A stretch of 64,000 bases of DNA from JAEVLT01 sp050496765 (GCF_050496765.1 NZ_JBNWEO010000013.1:310001-374000); one strand, 5' to 3'; numbered from the stretch's first letter, positions 8,399-17,724 are shown. Program-made: numbers and translations. Notes: a model not told the origin generated them from the sequence alone.

Positions 8399-9118
8399 TT
8401 ACAGATCGCTTATCACAATATAAGTAGCCTTTACCGGGCCGTGGACACCAACGACTAAATTTAATTCAATATCGGCTGAGTTGCTTGGACCAGTAATAAA
8501 GTTAACACAGGAAGCCACTTTGCCTCCCTGTTTCTCAATCTCGCGCATTTTCTGTGCGGCCTGGGTCATTCTTGGTACAATTGAGCTTTTTGGAACAAGA
8601 GCAATATAGGTGGTTGGCAAAAAGCTGACGGTTCTACCGCGGTTTTCATTGCTAAAAAGAACGACGGTTCCTGATTCTGCAAGTGTAATGTCACTAATGG
8701 TAATTCCAACATTTGCACGCTCTGCTATTGCAATATTTTCCGATCCACGCTTATAGTCCCATTCATGGACATCAATTGATTCTGCTGGCCATTCCTGTTT
8801 CAATAAAGGATCCAGCCCCCATTTGCTAAAGCGCTCATCCCTCCAAGTGATAACCGGCCCGCCACCATACTCTTTTACAACCTCTTTTATCGTTGCCGCC
8901 AAGGTTTGCGTATCCGAAATATGAATAGCCGTATGAATGTTTTTGCATTGGTTAATCAGTACTTCCAATAGTTCATCCTGATTAGCATGTTTTAATACTT
9001 CATGCTGCGGCTGATGCTTCCATCTAGGCCTTTCAACTGGCTTTGTGATTCGCGAGCGGCCAAGGTTTTTTGCGATTTGATTGAGAAAATTTTCCCGGTT
9101 TTGAATCGTACCTGTCAT
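8399..9118 (-). CDS. lutC: LutC, L-lactate utilization protein
   Basis: A 239-residue LUD-domain protein, third gene of lutABC. With LutA and LutB it forms the iron-sulfur complex that oxidises L-lactate to pyruvate in Bacillus. Family features include the conserved stretch ISDITLAESGTVVL and the C-terminal NFITGPSNSADIELNLVVGVHGP. Its ATG overlaps the lutB stop by 4 nt (ATGA). Followed directly by a strong terminator. Confidence 0.93.
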   Translation of the reverse strand: MTGTIQNRENFLNQIAKNLGRSRITKPVERPRWKHQPQHEVLKHANQDELLEVLINQCKNIHTAIHISDTQTLAATIKEVVKEYGGGPVITWRDERFSKWGLDPLLKQEWPAESIDVHEWDYKRGSENIAIAERANVGITISDITLAESGTVVLFSNENRGRTVSFLPTTYIALVPKSSIVPRMTQAAQKMREIEKQGGKVASCVNFITGPSNSADIELNLVVGVHGPVKATYIVISDL

Positions 9119-10545
9119 GACTTTTTCTCTCCTTTTTCGCGATTTTTAAACCAGTCTCTAAACCGTTCTTTATTCGGAGCGGGAAAGTCGCGGATTTCCG
9201 TCCATGCCTTAAGCGGCCCGGGACCTTTTGAAATTTTCCCTCCATCTGTAAATGGATTCATCGCTGCCGGGGCGATTTTTGAACCTAATTTATATAACAT
9301 CGGTGAAGCGGCACCAAGACCAAAAGCCTTCATCGCTAATTTTTCCGAAATTGGTGCTTTGCCCTCTTTTTCAACGATGATTTGGCGATGTTTCAACAGT
9401 AAATTATGCAGCGGAATCTTAACTGGACAAACTTCAGTACAGGCACCGCACAATGACGAAGCATACGGTAGCTCTTTGTATTCATCATATCCACCAAGCA
9501 GCGGGGACAAGACAGCACCGATTGGCCCGGAATAGATCGATCCGTATGAATGACCGCCAACATGACGGTATACTGGACAGACATTAATGCAGGCGGCACA
9601 ACGGATACATTGAAGAACGGATTGGAATTCACCGCCCAAAATGCTTGAACGGCCATTATCCACAATCACAAGATGAAATTCTTCAGGCCCATCGGCATCC
9701 AGCTCTTCCCGAGGTCCGGTAAGAACCGTAATATAGCTCGTTAACTTTTGACCCACCGCGCTTCTTGTTAGTAAACTGACCAGCACCTCCATTTCTTCAA
9801 AAGTTGGCACAATTCTTTCCATGCCCATAACCGTTATTTGCGTTTTCGGCAGTGCGGTGACGAGATCGGCGTTTCCTTCGTTCGTTACAAGACTAAACGA
9901 TCCGGTTTCCGCTACAGCAAAATTACAGCCGGTGATGCCAATATCTGCAGCCAAATATTTTTTTCGTAACGTTTCACGGGCAAACTGTGCCAGTTCTTCA
10001 GGTTTTGACGTTTGATCATAACCGAGCTTTTTTGCAAATACATCGCGAATTTGTTCTTTATTTTTGTGCAATGCTGGCACTACAATATGCGACGGCGGGT
10101 CATGGTCATCAATTTGCAAAATGTATTCGCCGAGATCGGTTTCAACTACTTCGCATCCTTCTTCTTCCAAAACGGCGTTTAAGCTAATCTCTTCGGTCAC
10201 CATCGATTTGGATTTCACTATTTTTTTTGCATTTTTCTTTTGAATCACACCGCGAATGTATTCGTTTGCTTCTTCCTTTGTTTGAGCAAAAAAAACGTGG
10301 CCGCCTCTCTTGGCAACGTTTTCACTTAATTGTTCTAAATAGTAATCCAAATGGTTGAGGACATGCTGGCGTATTTCTTCCCCATGATTTCGCCACTCTT
10401 CCCAGTTGCCGAGTTCCTCTGCAGCATTGCGCCGCTTTACTCCCATACCATCCTGTGCCCCTGCAACAGCTCCCCGCATAAAATCATCATGAATGCCTTT
10501 ATCAACGCGCTCTTTAAAGGGGTCATTGCCTATTTTCATTGCCAT
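9115..10545 (-). CDS. lutB: LutB, iron-sulfur L-lactate utilization protein
   Basis: About 476 residues, closely resembling B. subtilis LutB over its length. It carries a LUD domain and two 4Fe-4S motifs, CIRCAACINVCP and CGACTEVCP, in the C-terminal third. Part of the lactate-oxidising LutABC complex. The ATG at 10545 (MAMKIG) is chosen because AAGGGAGG lies 9 nt ahead and it matches the known LutB start. There are about 100 nt between it and lutA with nothing recognisable in them. Confidence 0.94.
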   Translation of the reverse strand: MAMKIGNDPFKERVDKGIHDDFMRGAVAGAQDGMGVKRRNAAEELGNWEEWRNHGEEIRQHVLNHLDYYLEQLSENVAKRGGHVFFAQTKEEANEYIRGVIQKKNAKKIVKSKSMVTEEISLNAVLEEEGCEVVETDLGEYILQIDDHDPPSHIVVPALHKNKEQIRDVFAKKLGYDQTSKPEELAQFARETLRKKYLAADIGITGCNFAVAETGSFSLVTNEGNADLVTALPKTQITVMGMERIVPTFEEMEVLVSLLTRSAVGQKLTSYITVLTGPREELDADGPEEFHLVIVDNGRSSILGGEFQSVLQCIRCAACINVCPVYRHVGGHSYGSIYSGPIGAVLSPLLGGYDEYKELPYASSLCGACTEVCPVKIPLHNLLLKHRQIIVEKEGKAPISEKLAMKAFGLGAASPMLYKLGSKIAPAAMNPFTDGGKISKGPGPLKAWTEIRDFPAPNKERFRDWFKNREKGEKKS

Positions 10546-10649
10546 CCGAAAAAACCTCCCTTTCTCCTTAGCCTTCCAGCGAGCTTCAATGCGACCGTCG
10601 ATTAGAATGACAAAGCTCAACGGTCAATGTTTGTTAAAATTCCACCGCA

Positions 10650-11369
10650 TTACGGTCTACTGTTTAAAACTTCCGCAATATGCAAAACCTTGATCGGCTT
10701 TCCTTTACGTTCAATTCGACCTCCAATATTCATCAGGCACCCCGCATCAGCACCAATCAGATATTCCGCGCCAGTTTCTTCGACATGCTGCACTTTTTCA
10801 TCCACCATTTGTTCAGATATTTGTGCCATTTTCACTGAAAATGTTCCGCCAAAACCGCAGCATTGCTCTTTTCCCGGCAGTTCTGTAAATGTAAGTCCTT
10901 TTACATTTTTTAAAAGAAGCATCGGGGCTTCTTTTACGCCGAGCAGCCTTGTCATATGGCATGAAGTATGGTATGTAACACGCCCTTCAAACGTGGCACC
11001 TACATCTTCAACCTTTAAAACATCCACTATAAATTGGGTTAGTTCATATGTTTTTGCTGCCAATTTTTTCGCTTTTGGCTCCCATATAGGATCCCCTTTA
11101 AATACTTCCGGGTACTCGTGGAACATATAGGCGCAAGATCCGGACGGGGAGACAACATATTCTGCATCGGCAAAAGTATCAATCATCCGCTTCATTGCCT
11201 CTTTGGCTTCGTTTACATACCCGCTATTATATGCAGGCTGCCCGCAGCAGACTTGGGATTCAGGGAATTCAATTTCACAGCCAAGGTGTTCAAGTAACTC
11301 GACAGTTGCTTTTCCAACATTGCCTTGAAACATATCAACCAAACATGTTGCAAAAAGGGTTACTTTCAT
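10650..11369 (-). CDS. lutA: LutA, cysteine-rich L-lactate utilization protein
   Basis: A 239-residue protein with two CCG domains (CCGQPAYNSG near residue 42 and CCGFGGTFS near 167), as in GlpC/HdrB-type redox subunits. It is the first gene of lutABC and supplies the Cys-rich subunit of the lactate oxidation complex. Start ATG at 11369 with GGAGATGG upstream. A palindrome matching one in front of lutP lies 41 nt upstream, which suggests control by LutR. Confidence 0.94.
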   Translation of the reverse strand: MKVTLFATCLVDMFQGNVGKATVELLEHLGCEIEFPESQVCCGQPAYNSGYVNEAKEAMKRMIDTFADAEYVVSPSGSCAYMFHEYPEVFKGDPIWEPKAKKLAAKTYELTQFIVDVLKVEDVGATFEGRVTYHTSCHMTRLLGVKEAPMLLLKNVKGLTFTELPGKEQCCGFGGTFSVKMAQISEQMVDEKVQHVEETGAEYLIGADAGCLMNIGGRIERKGKPIKVLHIAEVLNSRP

Positions 11370-11409
11370 CGTTTTCCATCTCCATTAATCGTAAGTTTGC
11401 AGTCAACCG

Positions 11410-11422
11410 GTCATCAGATGAC
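11410..11422. promoter_or_regulatory. Candidate LutR operator in the lutA leader
   Basis: Perfect palindrome GTCATC-A-GATGAC. The same 13-bp palindrome, differing only in the central base, occurs at 12477-12489 before lutP. Its sharing by the two lactate transcription units, with the GntR/FadR-type gene lutR between them, points to a LutR site. Confidence 0.75.
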
Positions 11423-11427
11423 TGAAG

Positions 11428-11464
11428 AAAAGAGTAGTCAGAAATCTAGAAATCTACTCTTTTT
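11428..11464 (-). terminator. Probable lutR terminator or lutA leader hairpin
   Basis: A 10-bp stem (AAAAGAGTAG/CTACTCTTTT) with a 17-nt loop, 98 nt after the lutR stop. It also overlaps the expected transcription start of lutA. Confidence 0.55.
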
Positions 11465-11468
11465 GTTC

Positions 11469-11497
11469 ATTATCCTACTGTTAGAAAGGGTTTTCAA
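11469..11497 (-). promoter_or_regulatory. Probable sigma-A promoter of lutABC
   Basis: On the minus strand TTGAAA (11497-11492), a 17-nt spacer and GATAAT (11474-11469). The predicted start near 11462 puts the palindrome at 11410-11422 about 40 nt downstream, a roadblock position. Confidence 0.6.
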
Positions 11498-11561
11498 TCA
11501 TTTTTTTTCATCATTCATTTTCATGAAAGAAAACAGGAAGTTCTGCAACCCCCTTGATGCT

Positions 11562-12290
11562 TTATTTTCTCCTATTTGATTGTTCATAATATTTTGCCAG
11601 GATGGCCTCAACATTTTCAAGATGAACCATCATAAAATGGCTTGCCTTTGCCTCATCTTGATCCCGAATCGCTTGGAAAATCAAATCATGTTCATCATAC
11701 AATTGGTCGATTGTAATTTCGTTCGAATACAGCCATACTCGACGGGTTTCCTTCATTGTGACTGCCATCATTTCAGACACTTGATTCAACAAATTGATTA
11801 AAAGTGTATTTTGCGAGCATTTGGCAATTGCCAAATGAAATTTCAAATCGGCTTCTTCCCCAAGTTCCTGATTGCCATGAGCTCGTTTCATATCGTTCAG
11901 CGCTTCTTCGATTTCCCCCAGCTGTTCTGCTGTTCTTTTTTTGGCAGCAACAGAGACTGCACCAACTTCGATTATTTTACGCACTTCCAAAAGGTTGGAA
12001 ATATCTTCTTTATTCATTAAAATTGCTGTAGACAACGGAAAGATAATTTGATCTGTTGAAAATTCTTTAATAAATGTACCTTCCCCTTGCCGCATTTCAA
12101 TGAGTCCCATTCCCCTTAGCGATGTCAGCGCTTCCCTGATGGCTGAGCGGCCTACTTGAAAGTTTTCCGCAAGCTGCTGCACTGAATCGAGTTTTTGCCC
12201 TGGCATTAACTTGCCCGTGCGAATCATTTCATAAATCGCTTCTGTTACTTCCTCATAAATTTTTTTCGGCTTTATTTTTTTATAAATCAT
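11562..12290 (-). CDS. lutR: LutR, GntR/FadR-family repressor of lactate genes
   Basis: About 242 residues. The N-terminal winged helix (MIYKKIKPKKIYEEV, then FQVGRSAIREALTSLRGMGL near residues 44-63) closely resembles B. subtilis LutR, and the C-terminal FCD domain follows. Upstream in-frame starts exist, but the MIYKKIKPKK start at 12290 matches the known protein and has a purine-rich AGGGGCTGG ahead. It lies between lutABC and the divergent lutP, both of which carry the GTCATCnGATGAC palindrome. L-lactate as inducer is known for the family, not seen here. Confidence 0.9.
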   Translation of the reverse strand: MIYKKIKPKKIYEEVTEAIYEMIRTGKLMPGQKLDSVQQLAENFQVGRSAIREALTSLRGMGLIEMRQGEGTFIKEFSTDQIIFPLSTAILMNKEDISNLLEVRKIIEVGAVSVAAKKRTAEQLGEIEEALNDMKRAHGNQELGEEADLKFHLAIAKCSQNTLLINLLNQVSEMMAVTMKETRRVWLYSNEITIDQLYDEHDLIFQAIRDQDEAKASHFMMVHLENVEAILAKYYEQSNRRK

Positions 12291-12422
12291 TTTTCCAGCC
12301 CCTAGTCTATATAACATTTCTTTTTGACAAAATTCTAAAAAAACAAATACTGTAATATTAATCATATAAAGAAAAGTAGCCGCTGCAAAGGATAATTTTT
12401 ATTTATAATTATCGAAAAACTC

Positions 12423-12451
12423 TTGTAATTTTTGCAATTCCCCCATATAAT
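12423..12451 (+). promoter_or_regulatory. Sigma-A promoter of lutP
   Basis: TTGTAA, a 17-nt spacer and a consensus TATAAT. Transcription should start near 12458, about 110 nt before the lutP start codon. Confidence 0.75.
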
Positions 12452-12476
12452 TCTCACTAGCAGCACCATTCATCCA

Positions 12477-12489
12477 GTCATCTGATGAC
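12477..12489. promoter_or_regulatory. Candidate LutR operator before lutP
   Basis: Perfect palindrome GTCATC-T-GATGAC about 20 nt downstream of the predicted start of transcription; twin of the site at 11410-11422. Confidence 0.75.
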
Positions 12490-12499
12490 TTCGGAACAT

Positions 12500-12514
12500 T
12501 TGTAAGCGGTTACT
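12500..12514 (+). promoter_or_regulatory. CcpA cre site before lutP
   Basis: TTGTAAGCGGTTACT matches the cre consensus WTGNAANCGNWNNCW at every position. It lies about 40 nt downstream of the predicted start of transcription, so CcpA would block elongation when preferred sugars are present. Confidence 0.75.
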
Positions 12515-12570
12515 ATTCTAAAAGAAAGGACGCATTTGGGAGAAAAATAAAAAATTAAGGGGGTATTTGT

Positions 12571-14262
12571 TTGTTTACAGCAAATTCAACTGCAGTAGGC
12601 GGGAATCTCGCTCTTACTGCCATCGTTGCACTAATTCCGATTCTCTATTTTTTCTGGGCATTGGCCATTAAACGAATGAAGGGGCATATCGCTGGACTTT
12701 CTACTCTATTGATCGCCTTAGTTATTGCCATCATCGCGTACAAAGTACCCGCTGGCATTGCCTTTATGTCGGCAACTCAAGGTGCTGTTTATGGAATTCT
12801 GCCAATCGGCTGGATCATTATCGCATCAGTATTTTTGTACAAACTGACTGTTAAGACGGGACAGTTTGATATTATCCGCCATTCGGTACTGTCGATTACC
12901 GAGGATCGCAGGCTTCAGGCATTATTAGTCGCCTTTTCATTTGGTGCCTTTTTGGAAGGTGCCGCAGGGTTCGGTGCCCCGGTTGCCATTTCCGCTGCTT
13001 TGCTTGTCGGACTTGGATTCAACCCGCTTTATGCAGCAGGTCTTTGCCTGATTGCCAATACAGCGCCCGTTGCCTTTGGCGCAATCGGAACACCAGTTAT
13101 TGCAATGGAAGGCCCTACTGGCGTTGCGGCAACTGAAATTTCAAAAGTAATTGGCCGCCAGCTGCCGTTTTTATCCGTATTTATTCCATTCTATCTTGTT
13201 TTTATTATGGCTGGGTTTAAAAAAACAATGGAAGTGTTGCCAGCTATTATTGTTTCAGGCGTTTCATTTGCAATTACGCAATTTTTATCATCCAACTACT
13301 TAGGGCCTGAACTCCCAGATATTCTTTCATCTCTTGTGTCCTTATTCGCTCTAGCAATCTTCTTAAAATTTTGGAAACCAAAATCAATTTTCCGTTTTAA
13401 ATCTGAGCAGGAAATAGCGGCTACAGTAGCTGCTGAAAGCTCCAGTAATCACCGGGAAACTTACACAGGCGGACAGGTGTTCAAAGCATGGTCTCCTTTC
13501 TTGATCTTAACTGGACTTATCTCTTTATGGGGTATTCCTACTATTAAACTGGCATTGACAGGCCATTATGCAGGTACAAACATTGTTTTGAAAGCGGTTA
13601 ACGTTCTTGGTCAAGCGTTAACGTTTGTTCCTGCTGTGCCGTTTTTAAACAACAAAGTCGCTAATGGCGCCGGGCAGCCTGTGCCTGCAGTTTATAAACT
13701 GGAATTGCTTGCAGCGGCAGGAACCGCCATTTTGATTTCAGCTTTGATCACCAAGTATATTGTCTCCATCTCTTGGAAAAATTGGATTGCTACCTTTGGA
13801 GAAACGTTAAACGAATTGAAATACCCGGTTATCACAATCGCTTCTGTTGTCGGCTTTGCCTATGTAACAAATGTATCCGGCATGAGCACTTCACTTGGTA
13901 TGGCGTTAGCAAAAACAGGCTCGGTTCTTTTCCCGTTCTTCTCGCCGTTCCTTGGCTGGCTTGGAGTCTTTATCACCGGTTCGGATACATCGGCCAACGT
14001 CCTTTTTGGCAACCTGCAAAAAGTAACGGCGACATCGATTGGAATGGATCCGACTCTCGCCCTTGCAGCAAACTCTTCTGGGGGAGTAACAGGAAAAATG
14101 ATCTCCCCGCAATCGATTGCCGTTGCTGCTGCGGCCGTTGGACTCGTTGGCCGAGAATCGGAATTGCTTCGCTTTACGATTAAACATAGTATTTTCCTAG
14201 TCTTCCTAATCGGCATTCTCGTCTTCTTACAAAACAACATCTTGGCCTTCATGCTGCCATAA
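12571..14262 (+). CDS. lutP: LutP, L-lactate permease
   Basis: A 563-residue LctP-family permease with 12 or more hydrophobic helices and the family motif GAFLEGAAGFGAPVAI near residue 125, plus TGSDTSANVLFG near 470. It imports L-lactate for LutABC. The start is a TTG at 12571 with AAGGGGG 7 nt upstream. It is divergent from lutR and carries its own promoter, palindromic operator and cre site. Confidence 0.92.
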   Translation: MFTANSTAVGGNLALTAIVALIPILYFFWALAIKRMKGHIAGLSTLLIALVIAIIAYKVPAGIAFMSATQGAVYGILPIGWIIIASVFLYKLTVKTGQFDIIRHSVLSITEDRRLQALLVAFSFGAFLEGAAGFGAPVAISAALLVGLGFNPLYAAGLCLIANTAPVAFGAIGTPVIAMEGPTGVAATEISKVIGRQLPFLSVFIPFYLVFIMAGFKKTMEVLPAIIVSGVSFAITQFLSSNYLGPELPDILSSLVSLFALAIFLKFWKPKSIFRFKSEQEIAATVAAESSSNHRETYTGGQVFKAWSPFLILTGLISLWGIPTIKLALTGHYAGTNIVLKAVNVLGQALTFVPAVPFLNNKVANGAGQPVPAVYKLELLAAAGTAILISALITKYIVSISWKNWIATFGETLNELKYPVITIASVVGFAYVTNVSGMSTSLGMALAKTGSVLFPFFSPFLGWLGVFITGSDTSANVLFGNLQKVTATSIGMDPTLALAANSSGGVTGKMISPQSIAVAAAAVGLVGRESELLRFTIKHSIFLVFLIGILVFLQNNILAFMLP

Positions 14263-14271
14263 CATAAAAGC

Positions 14272-14307
14272 AAAACCCCTGCCAGCTGGCGGGGGTCTAT
14301 TTTTTTG
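14272..14307 (+). terminator. Terminator of lutP
   Basis: Stem ACCCCTGCC/GGCGGGGGT with AGCT loop followed by a T-run. Confidence 0.9.
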
Positions 14308-14369
14308 CCCACCATTCCGCTATAATTAACTGTTGTGTTTAACCTATAAAAGGAGTTTGATTTGTCCGA

Positions 14370-16106
14370 ATGAACGTCATTTGTTCTACTTTGAATGCAA
14401 AATATATTCACACGAATCTTGCTATTCGCTACTTAAAGGCATACGCTGCACCCGATTTTGCAATCAAATTAAAAGAATACACAATTAAGGATCCAACTTT
14501 AAGCATTGTCTCTGATTTGTACCAGCAGCGCCCTGACGTAATCGGCTTTAGCTGCTACATTTGGAATATTGAAGAAACCATCAAAGTCATCAAAGTGCTA
14601 AAAAAAATTGATCCTTCCATCCATATTATCCTCGGTGGACCCGAAGTGACGTACGATACGGCTGAATGGATGGAAAAAGTGCCGGAAGTGGATTTTATCG
14701 TCATTGGAGAAGGCGAACAAACGTTTAAACAGCTGCTATCAGCAATCGAATCCGGTCAAAATTTCGCAGAAGTTCCGGGCATTGCTTACCGTGAAAATGG
14801 CCAAGTCTTGTTTACACCGCAAATGAACAAGCTTGATTTACGCGATCTTCCATCCCCTTTCCGTTTCCCTGAAGATCTTCCTGACCTCGGCAAGAGGGTG
14901 GTTTATATTGAAACGAGCAGAGGCTGTCCTTTCAGCTGCCAGTTCTGTTTATCATCCATCGAGGTCGGTGTCCGCTATTTTGACCGGGAAAAAATTAAGG
15001 CAGATATCCGTTATTTAATGGCAAACGGTGCGAAAACTATGAAATTTGTTGACCGGACATTTAATATTAGCCGCAGCTATGCGCTTGAAATGTTCCAATT
15101 TTTAATTGATGAACATGTGCCCGGCACTGTTTTCCAATTCGAGATCACAGCCGATATTATGAGGCCGGAAGTAATTGAGTTTCTTAATAACAATGCTCCG
15201 AAAGGATTGTTCCGTTTTGAAATCGGCGTTCAATCGACCAATGACTACACGAACCAGCTCGTGCACCGCAAACAAAATTTTTCAAAGCTGACAAGAACGG
15301 TTACGATGGTAAAAGAAGGCGGAAAAATTGACCAACATCTCGATTTGATTGCCGGTTTGCCTGAGGAAGACTATCACTCTTTCCGCCATACCTTTAATGA
15401 CGTTTTTGCATTGCGTCCGGAAGAATTGCAGCTTGGTTTTCTTAAAATGCTGCGGGGCACAGGACTCCGTCTAAGAGCGGCGGAACATGGCTATACCTTT
15501 ATGGATCATTCTCCATACGAAATCGTTGGCAATAATGTCCTTTCGTTTCACGATATTATTAAAATCAAACAAGTGGAAGATGTATTGGAGAAATATTGGA
15601 ATGATCACCGAATGGATCATACCGTTGAATACTTAGTAGCAAAAGCATTTCCTTCACCATTTGATTTTTTCCAAGAATTTGGCACGTTTTGGGATAAAGA
15701 AGGCTGGGCGCGAATCGGTCATCAGCTGGAAGATTTATACCGCAGGCTGCTGCTGTTTTTAAAAGCAAAATCGATTGCCGATTTCGATGTCATAATGGGC
15801 TTAATGAAATACGATTATTTGAAAAACCATAAATATAAGCCACGCAAACCTTGGTGGGAAAGCAATTTGGAGAAAAAACGGAGGAGTGCCTTGTACAGCC
15901 AAATTATGAATCAGCCACAGCTTTTAGGCGAAACGTTCAAAAGCCTGAAGCTCGATGAAAAAAGCTTAAACAAACATACAATGCTAGAAGAATTATCGTT
16001 TGATCTTGGATTGTACATCAAAACAGGTATTATTAAGAAAAAACAGTCAGTCCTTCTAGCCTACTTTGATCCGGTGAAAGAAAAAACGTTCATCTATTCT
16101 ATTTAA
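14370..16106 (+). CDS. B12-binding radical SAM protein (DUF4080-type)
   Basis: A 578-residue enzyme with an N-terminal cobalamin-binding Rossmann domain (about 1-140, with ILGGPEVTYD and VIGEGEQTF) and a radical SAM domain whose cluster motif CPFSCQFC uses Cys186, 190 and 193. The long C-terminal helical part fits DUF4080. Members of this group are expected to carry out radical methylations or rearrangements, but the substrate is unknown. It is monocistronic. The ATG is the first possible start in frame; AGGAG lies 14 nt upstream, which is rather far. Confidence 0.8.
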   Translation: MNVICSTLNAKYIHTNLAIRYLKAYAAPDFAIKLKEYTIKDPTLSIVSDLYQQRPDVIGFSCYIWNIEETIKVIKVLKKIDPSIHIILGGPEVTYDTAEWMEKVPEVDFIVIGEGEQTFKQLLSAIESGQNFAEVPGIAYRENGQVLFTPQMNKLDLRDLPSPFRFPEDLPDLGKRVVYIETSRGCPFSCQFCLSSIEVGVRYFDREKIKADIRYLMANGAKTMKFVDRTFNISRSYALEMFQFLIDEHVPGTVFQFEITADIMRPEVIEFLNNNAPKGLFRFEIGVQSTNDYTNQLVHRKQNFSKLTRTVTMVKEGGKIDQHLDLIAGLPEEDYHSFRHTFNDVFALRPEELQLGFLKMLRGTGLRLRAAEHGYTFMDHSPYEIVGNNVLSFHDIIKIKQVEDVLEKYWNDHRMDHTVEYLVAKAFPSPFDFFQEFGTFWDKEGWARIGHQLEDLYRRLLLFLKAKSIADFDVIMGLMKYDYLKNHKYKPRKPWWESNLEKKRRSALYSQIMNQPQLLGETFKSLKLDEKSLNKHTMLEELSFDLGLYIKTGIIKKKQSVLLAYFDPVKEKTFIYSI

Positions 16107-16108
16107 TT

Positions 16109-16146
16109 GAGTTGAGGGAAGTCCGTAGGAATGGCCTTCCCCACTC
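16109..16146. terminator. Possible convergent terminator
   Basis: Inverted repeat GGGAAG/CTTCCC with weaker flanking pairs between the radical SAM gene and the DUF438 gene. No T-run, so it may only be a stabilising hairpin. Confidence 0.35.
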
Positions 16147-16164
16147 ACATCCATTCCTAATAAA

Positions 16165-17397
16165 TCAAAAGAGAATTCTTTTTTCATCTGTTATTTTCTG
16201 GATGGGAGCAATATTTTGGGTGAATTCTAATGTACCCTCATATTCCCCGTTTTCATCACGTACAGCAAAATAACGAATATAAACATACTTTCCCGCAAAT
16301 TTAATCCAAAAATCTTCATGATCTTTTTTTCCCGATTTAAAATCTGCCAACAATTGTTCCACAACATGAACGCTTTTCGGTGGATGGCAGTTTTGGACGG
16401 TTCTTCCAATCACGGCTTTTGTACGGGCAAAAATCCGCTCTTTTCCATGTGAGAAATAACGGACAACATCATCTTTATCAATAAAAGTAATATCAACTGG
16501 TAAATGATTCAACATTAATTCCAATTGTGCTACAGATAAAATTCCCGTTTCAAACCGAATAAAGCCTTTAGCGGCTGCTTCTTCTTTTATTTCTTCACGC
16601 TTTGGATTCCATACACTTTCAGGGCCTGCTAAGCAAAAACCTATTTCATCACTTTCTTGCGCTATTTTTAACCATTCATCTTCAGTAAGGGTTTCAAGCG
16701 CCATCGGAAACAAGATCTGTTCCTCTCTAAAAATCATATCACTTACTTCCTGGACTGCATAAGAAACAGCATGAATCACTTTTTGCTTTTCTGCACCGTT
16801 ATCATTTAATAACATTTGCTTTGCTTCTTTGATGGCTTGACGTATACGATCATCCACTCCCCACATCACTTTGGAAGGGCCATTAATGCCGTACTTTTCT
16901 AAATAGGGAAAAAGTAAATTTTCCTTGCGGCTATAGTGTTTGTCAATATCGAATAAAAGGTTTAAATCTGAAATCAGTTTGTTTCGATTTTCTACACTTC
17001 CATCCTTTTCAAAGCGTTCAAGATGAAGCTTTATTTTAAAATTAACGAGCAAATCGATTTCTTTGTTTTCGAGTTTAAAGGTATGAATAGGGTGCCCTGG
17101 TGTTTCTTCCGGCTGATCTGAATGGTGAATCTCATCAATCGAGCCTTTAAAGACAGCTGCATGAACTGAACATAAACGCTGTACTTCCTCAACAGGAATT
17201 CCTTCTTCTTCCATAAGCGCATGTTCAAGCTGTGAAATTTCTGCGACACTAATATGTCCAACAGCATTTTCGAACTGTGATTTTACTTCTTCAACACTTT
17301 TACCGTTATGCAAATCTTTAATAATTGATTTTAAGAGTGCTTGCCGTTCAGATGGATGTGTTGGCCTTAACTCACGGTTATTAATGATCTCACTCAT
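16165..17397 (-). CDS. DUF438, hemerythrin-HHE and PAS domain protein
   Basis: A 410-residue cytoplasmic protein. The N-terminal DUF438 domain (about 20-90) contains GIPVEEVQRLCSVHAAVFKGS, a hemerythrin-like helical region follows (HPIHTFKLENKEIDLL, later HYSRKENLLFPYLEKYG and FREEQILFPMAL), and the C-terminal part (about 290-400) is a PAS domain (DITFIDKDDVVRYFS). Such proteins are thought to sense or handle oxygen, nitric oxide or iron through a di-iron centre. No enzymatic output domain is visible. It stands alone and diverges from the LysR gene. Confidence 0.82.
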   Translation of the reverse strand: MSEIINNRELRPTHPSERQALLKSIIKDLHNGKSVEEVKSQFENAVGHISVAEISQLEHALMEEEGIPVEEVQRLCSVHAAVFKGSIDEIHHSDQPEETPGHPIHTFKLENKEIDLLVNFKIKLHLERFEKDGSVENRNKLISDLNLLFDIDKHYSRKENLLFPYLEKYGINGPSKVMWGVDDRIRQAIKEAKQMLLNDNGAEKQKVIHAVSYAVQEVSDMIFREEQILFPMALETLTEDEWLKIAQESDEIGFCLAGPESVWNPKREEIKEEAAAKGFIRFETGILSVAQLELMLNHLPVDITFIDKDDVVRYFSHGKERIFARTKAVIGRTVQNCHPPKSVHVVEQLLADFKSGKKDHEDFWIKFAGKYVYIRYFAVRDENGEYEGTLEFTQNIAPIQKITDEKRILF

Positions 17398-17615
17398 CGT
17401 ATTCTCCTCATTTCATAAAAAATAAGATTTTCCCTCGAGAAACAACATTTGAAGAAGTTTCTTAAGATTTATGATAAGCATACTCACTTCCAGCAACTCT
17501 AAGTGTGATTGAGTTCACTCTTAAATAAATGAACTTGGTACAATTTTTTGAACTTTCGAATTCCGATCCAAAATTAAAAAATCGTCAAAATTACTTTTCA
17601 AAATGCCACAACATA

Positions 17616-17656
17616 CCTATAATAAATATAGGATTCCGACAATAAATGATCGGAAT
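17616..17656. promoter_or_regulatory. Two adjacent palindromes upstream of the LysR gene
   Basis: CCTATA-N5-TATAGG (17616-17632) is followed immediately by ATTCCGA-N10-TCGGAAT (17633-17656). The second fits the dyad spacing of LysR-type sites and lies about 70 nt before the regulator start. The T-run after it means it could instead be a weak terminator. The remaining intergenic sequence (17398-17724) is AT-rich without other clear signals. Confidence 0.5.
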
Positions 17657-17724
17657 AATTTTTTTGTCTAATGTATAAATTTTTTTTATAAAAAGTATAA
17701 TTTTTTTAAATAGGAGGGGTGCGA

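Noticed and set aside
8001..8423. Long rightward frame (140 aa) and leftward frame (70 aa) through the 21-bp array
   Set aside because: Frames stay open because the unit is a multiple of three; no ribosome binding site, and composition follows the repeat. Treated as non-coding repeat.
17633..17660. ATTCCGA/TCGGAAT dyad as a terminator only
   Set aside because: No gene ends just upstream of it in that direction; its place before the LysR gene fits an operator better, although the T-run leaves doubt.
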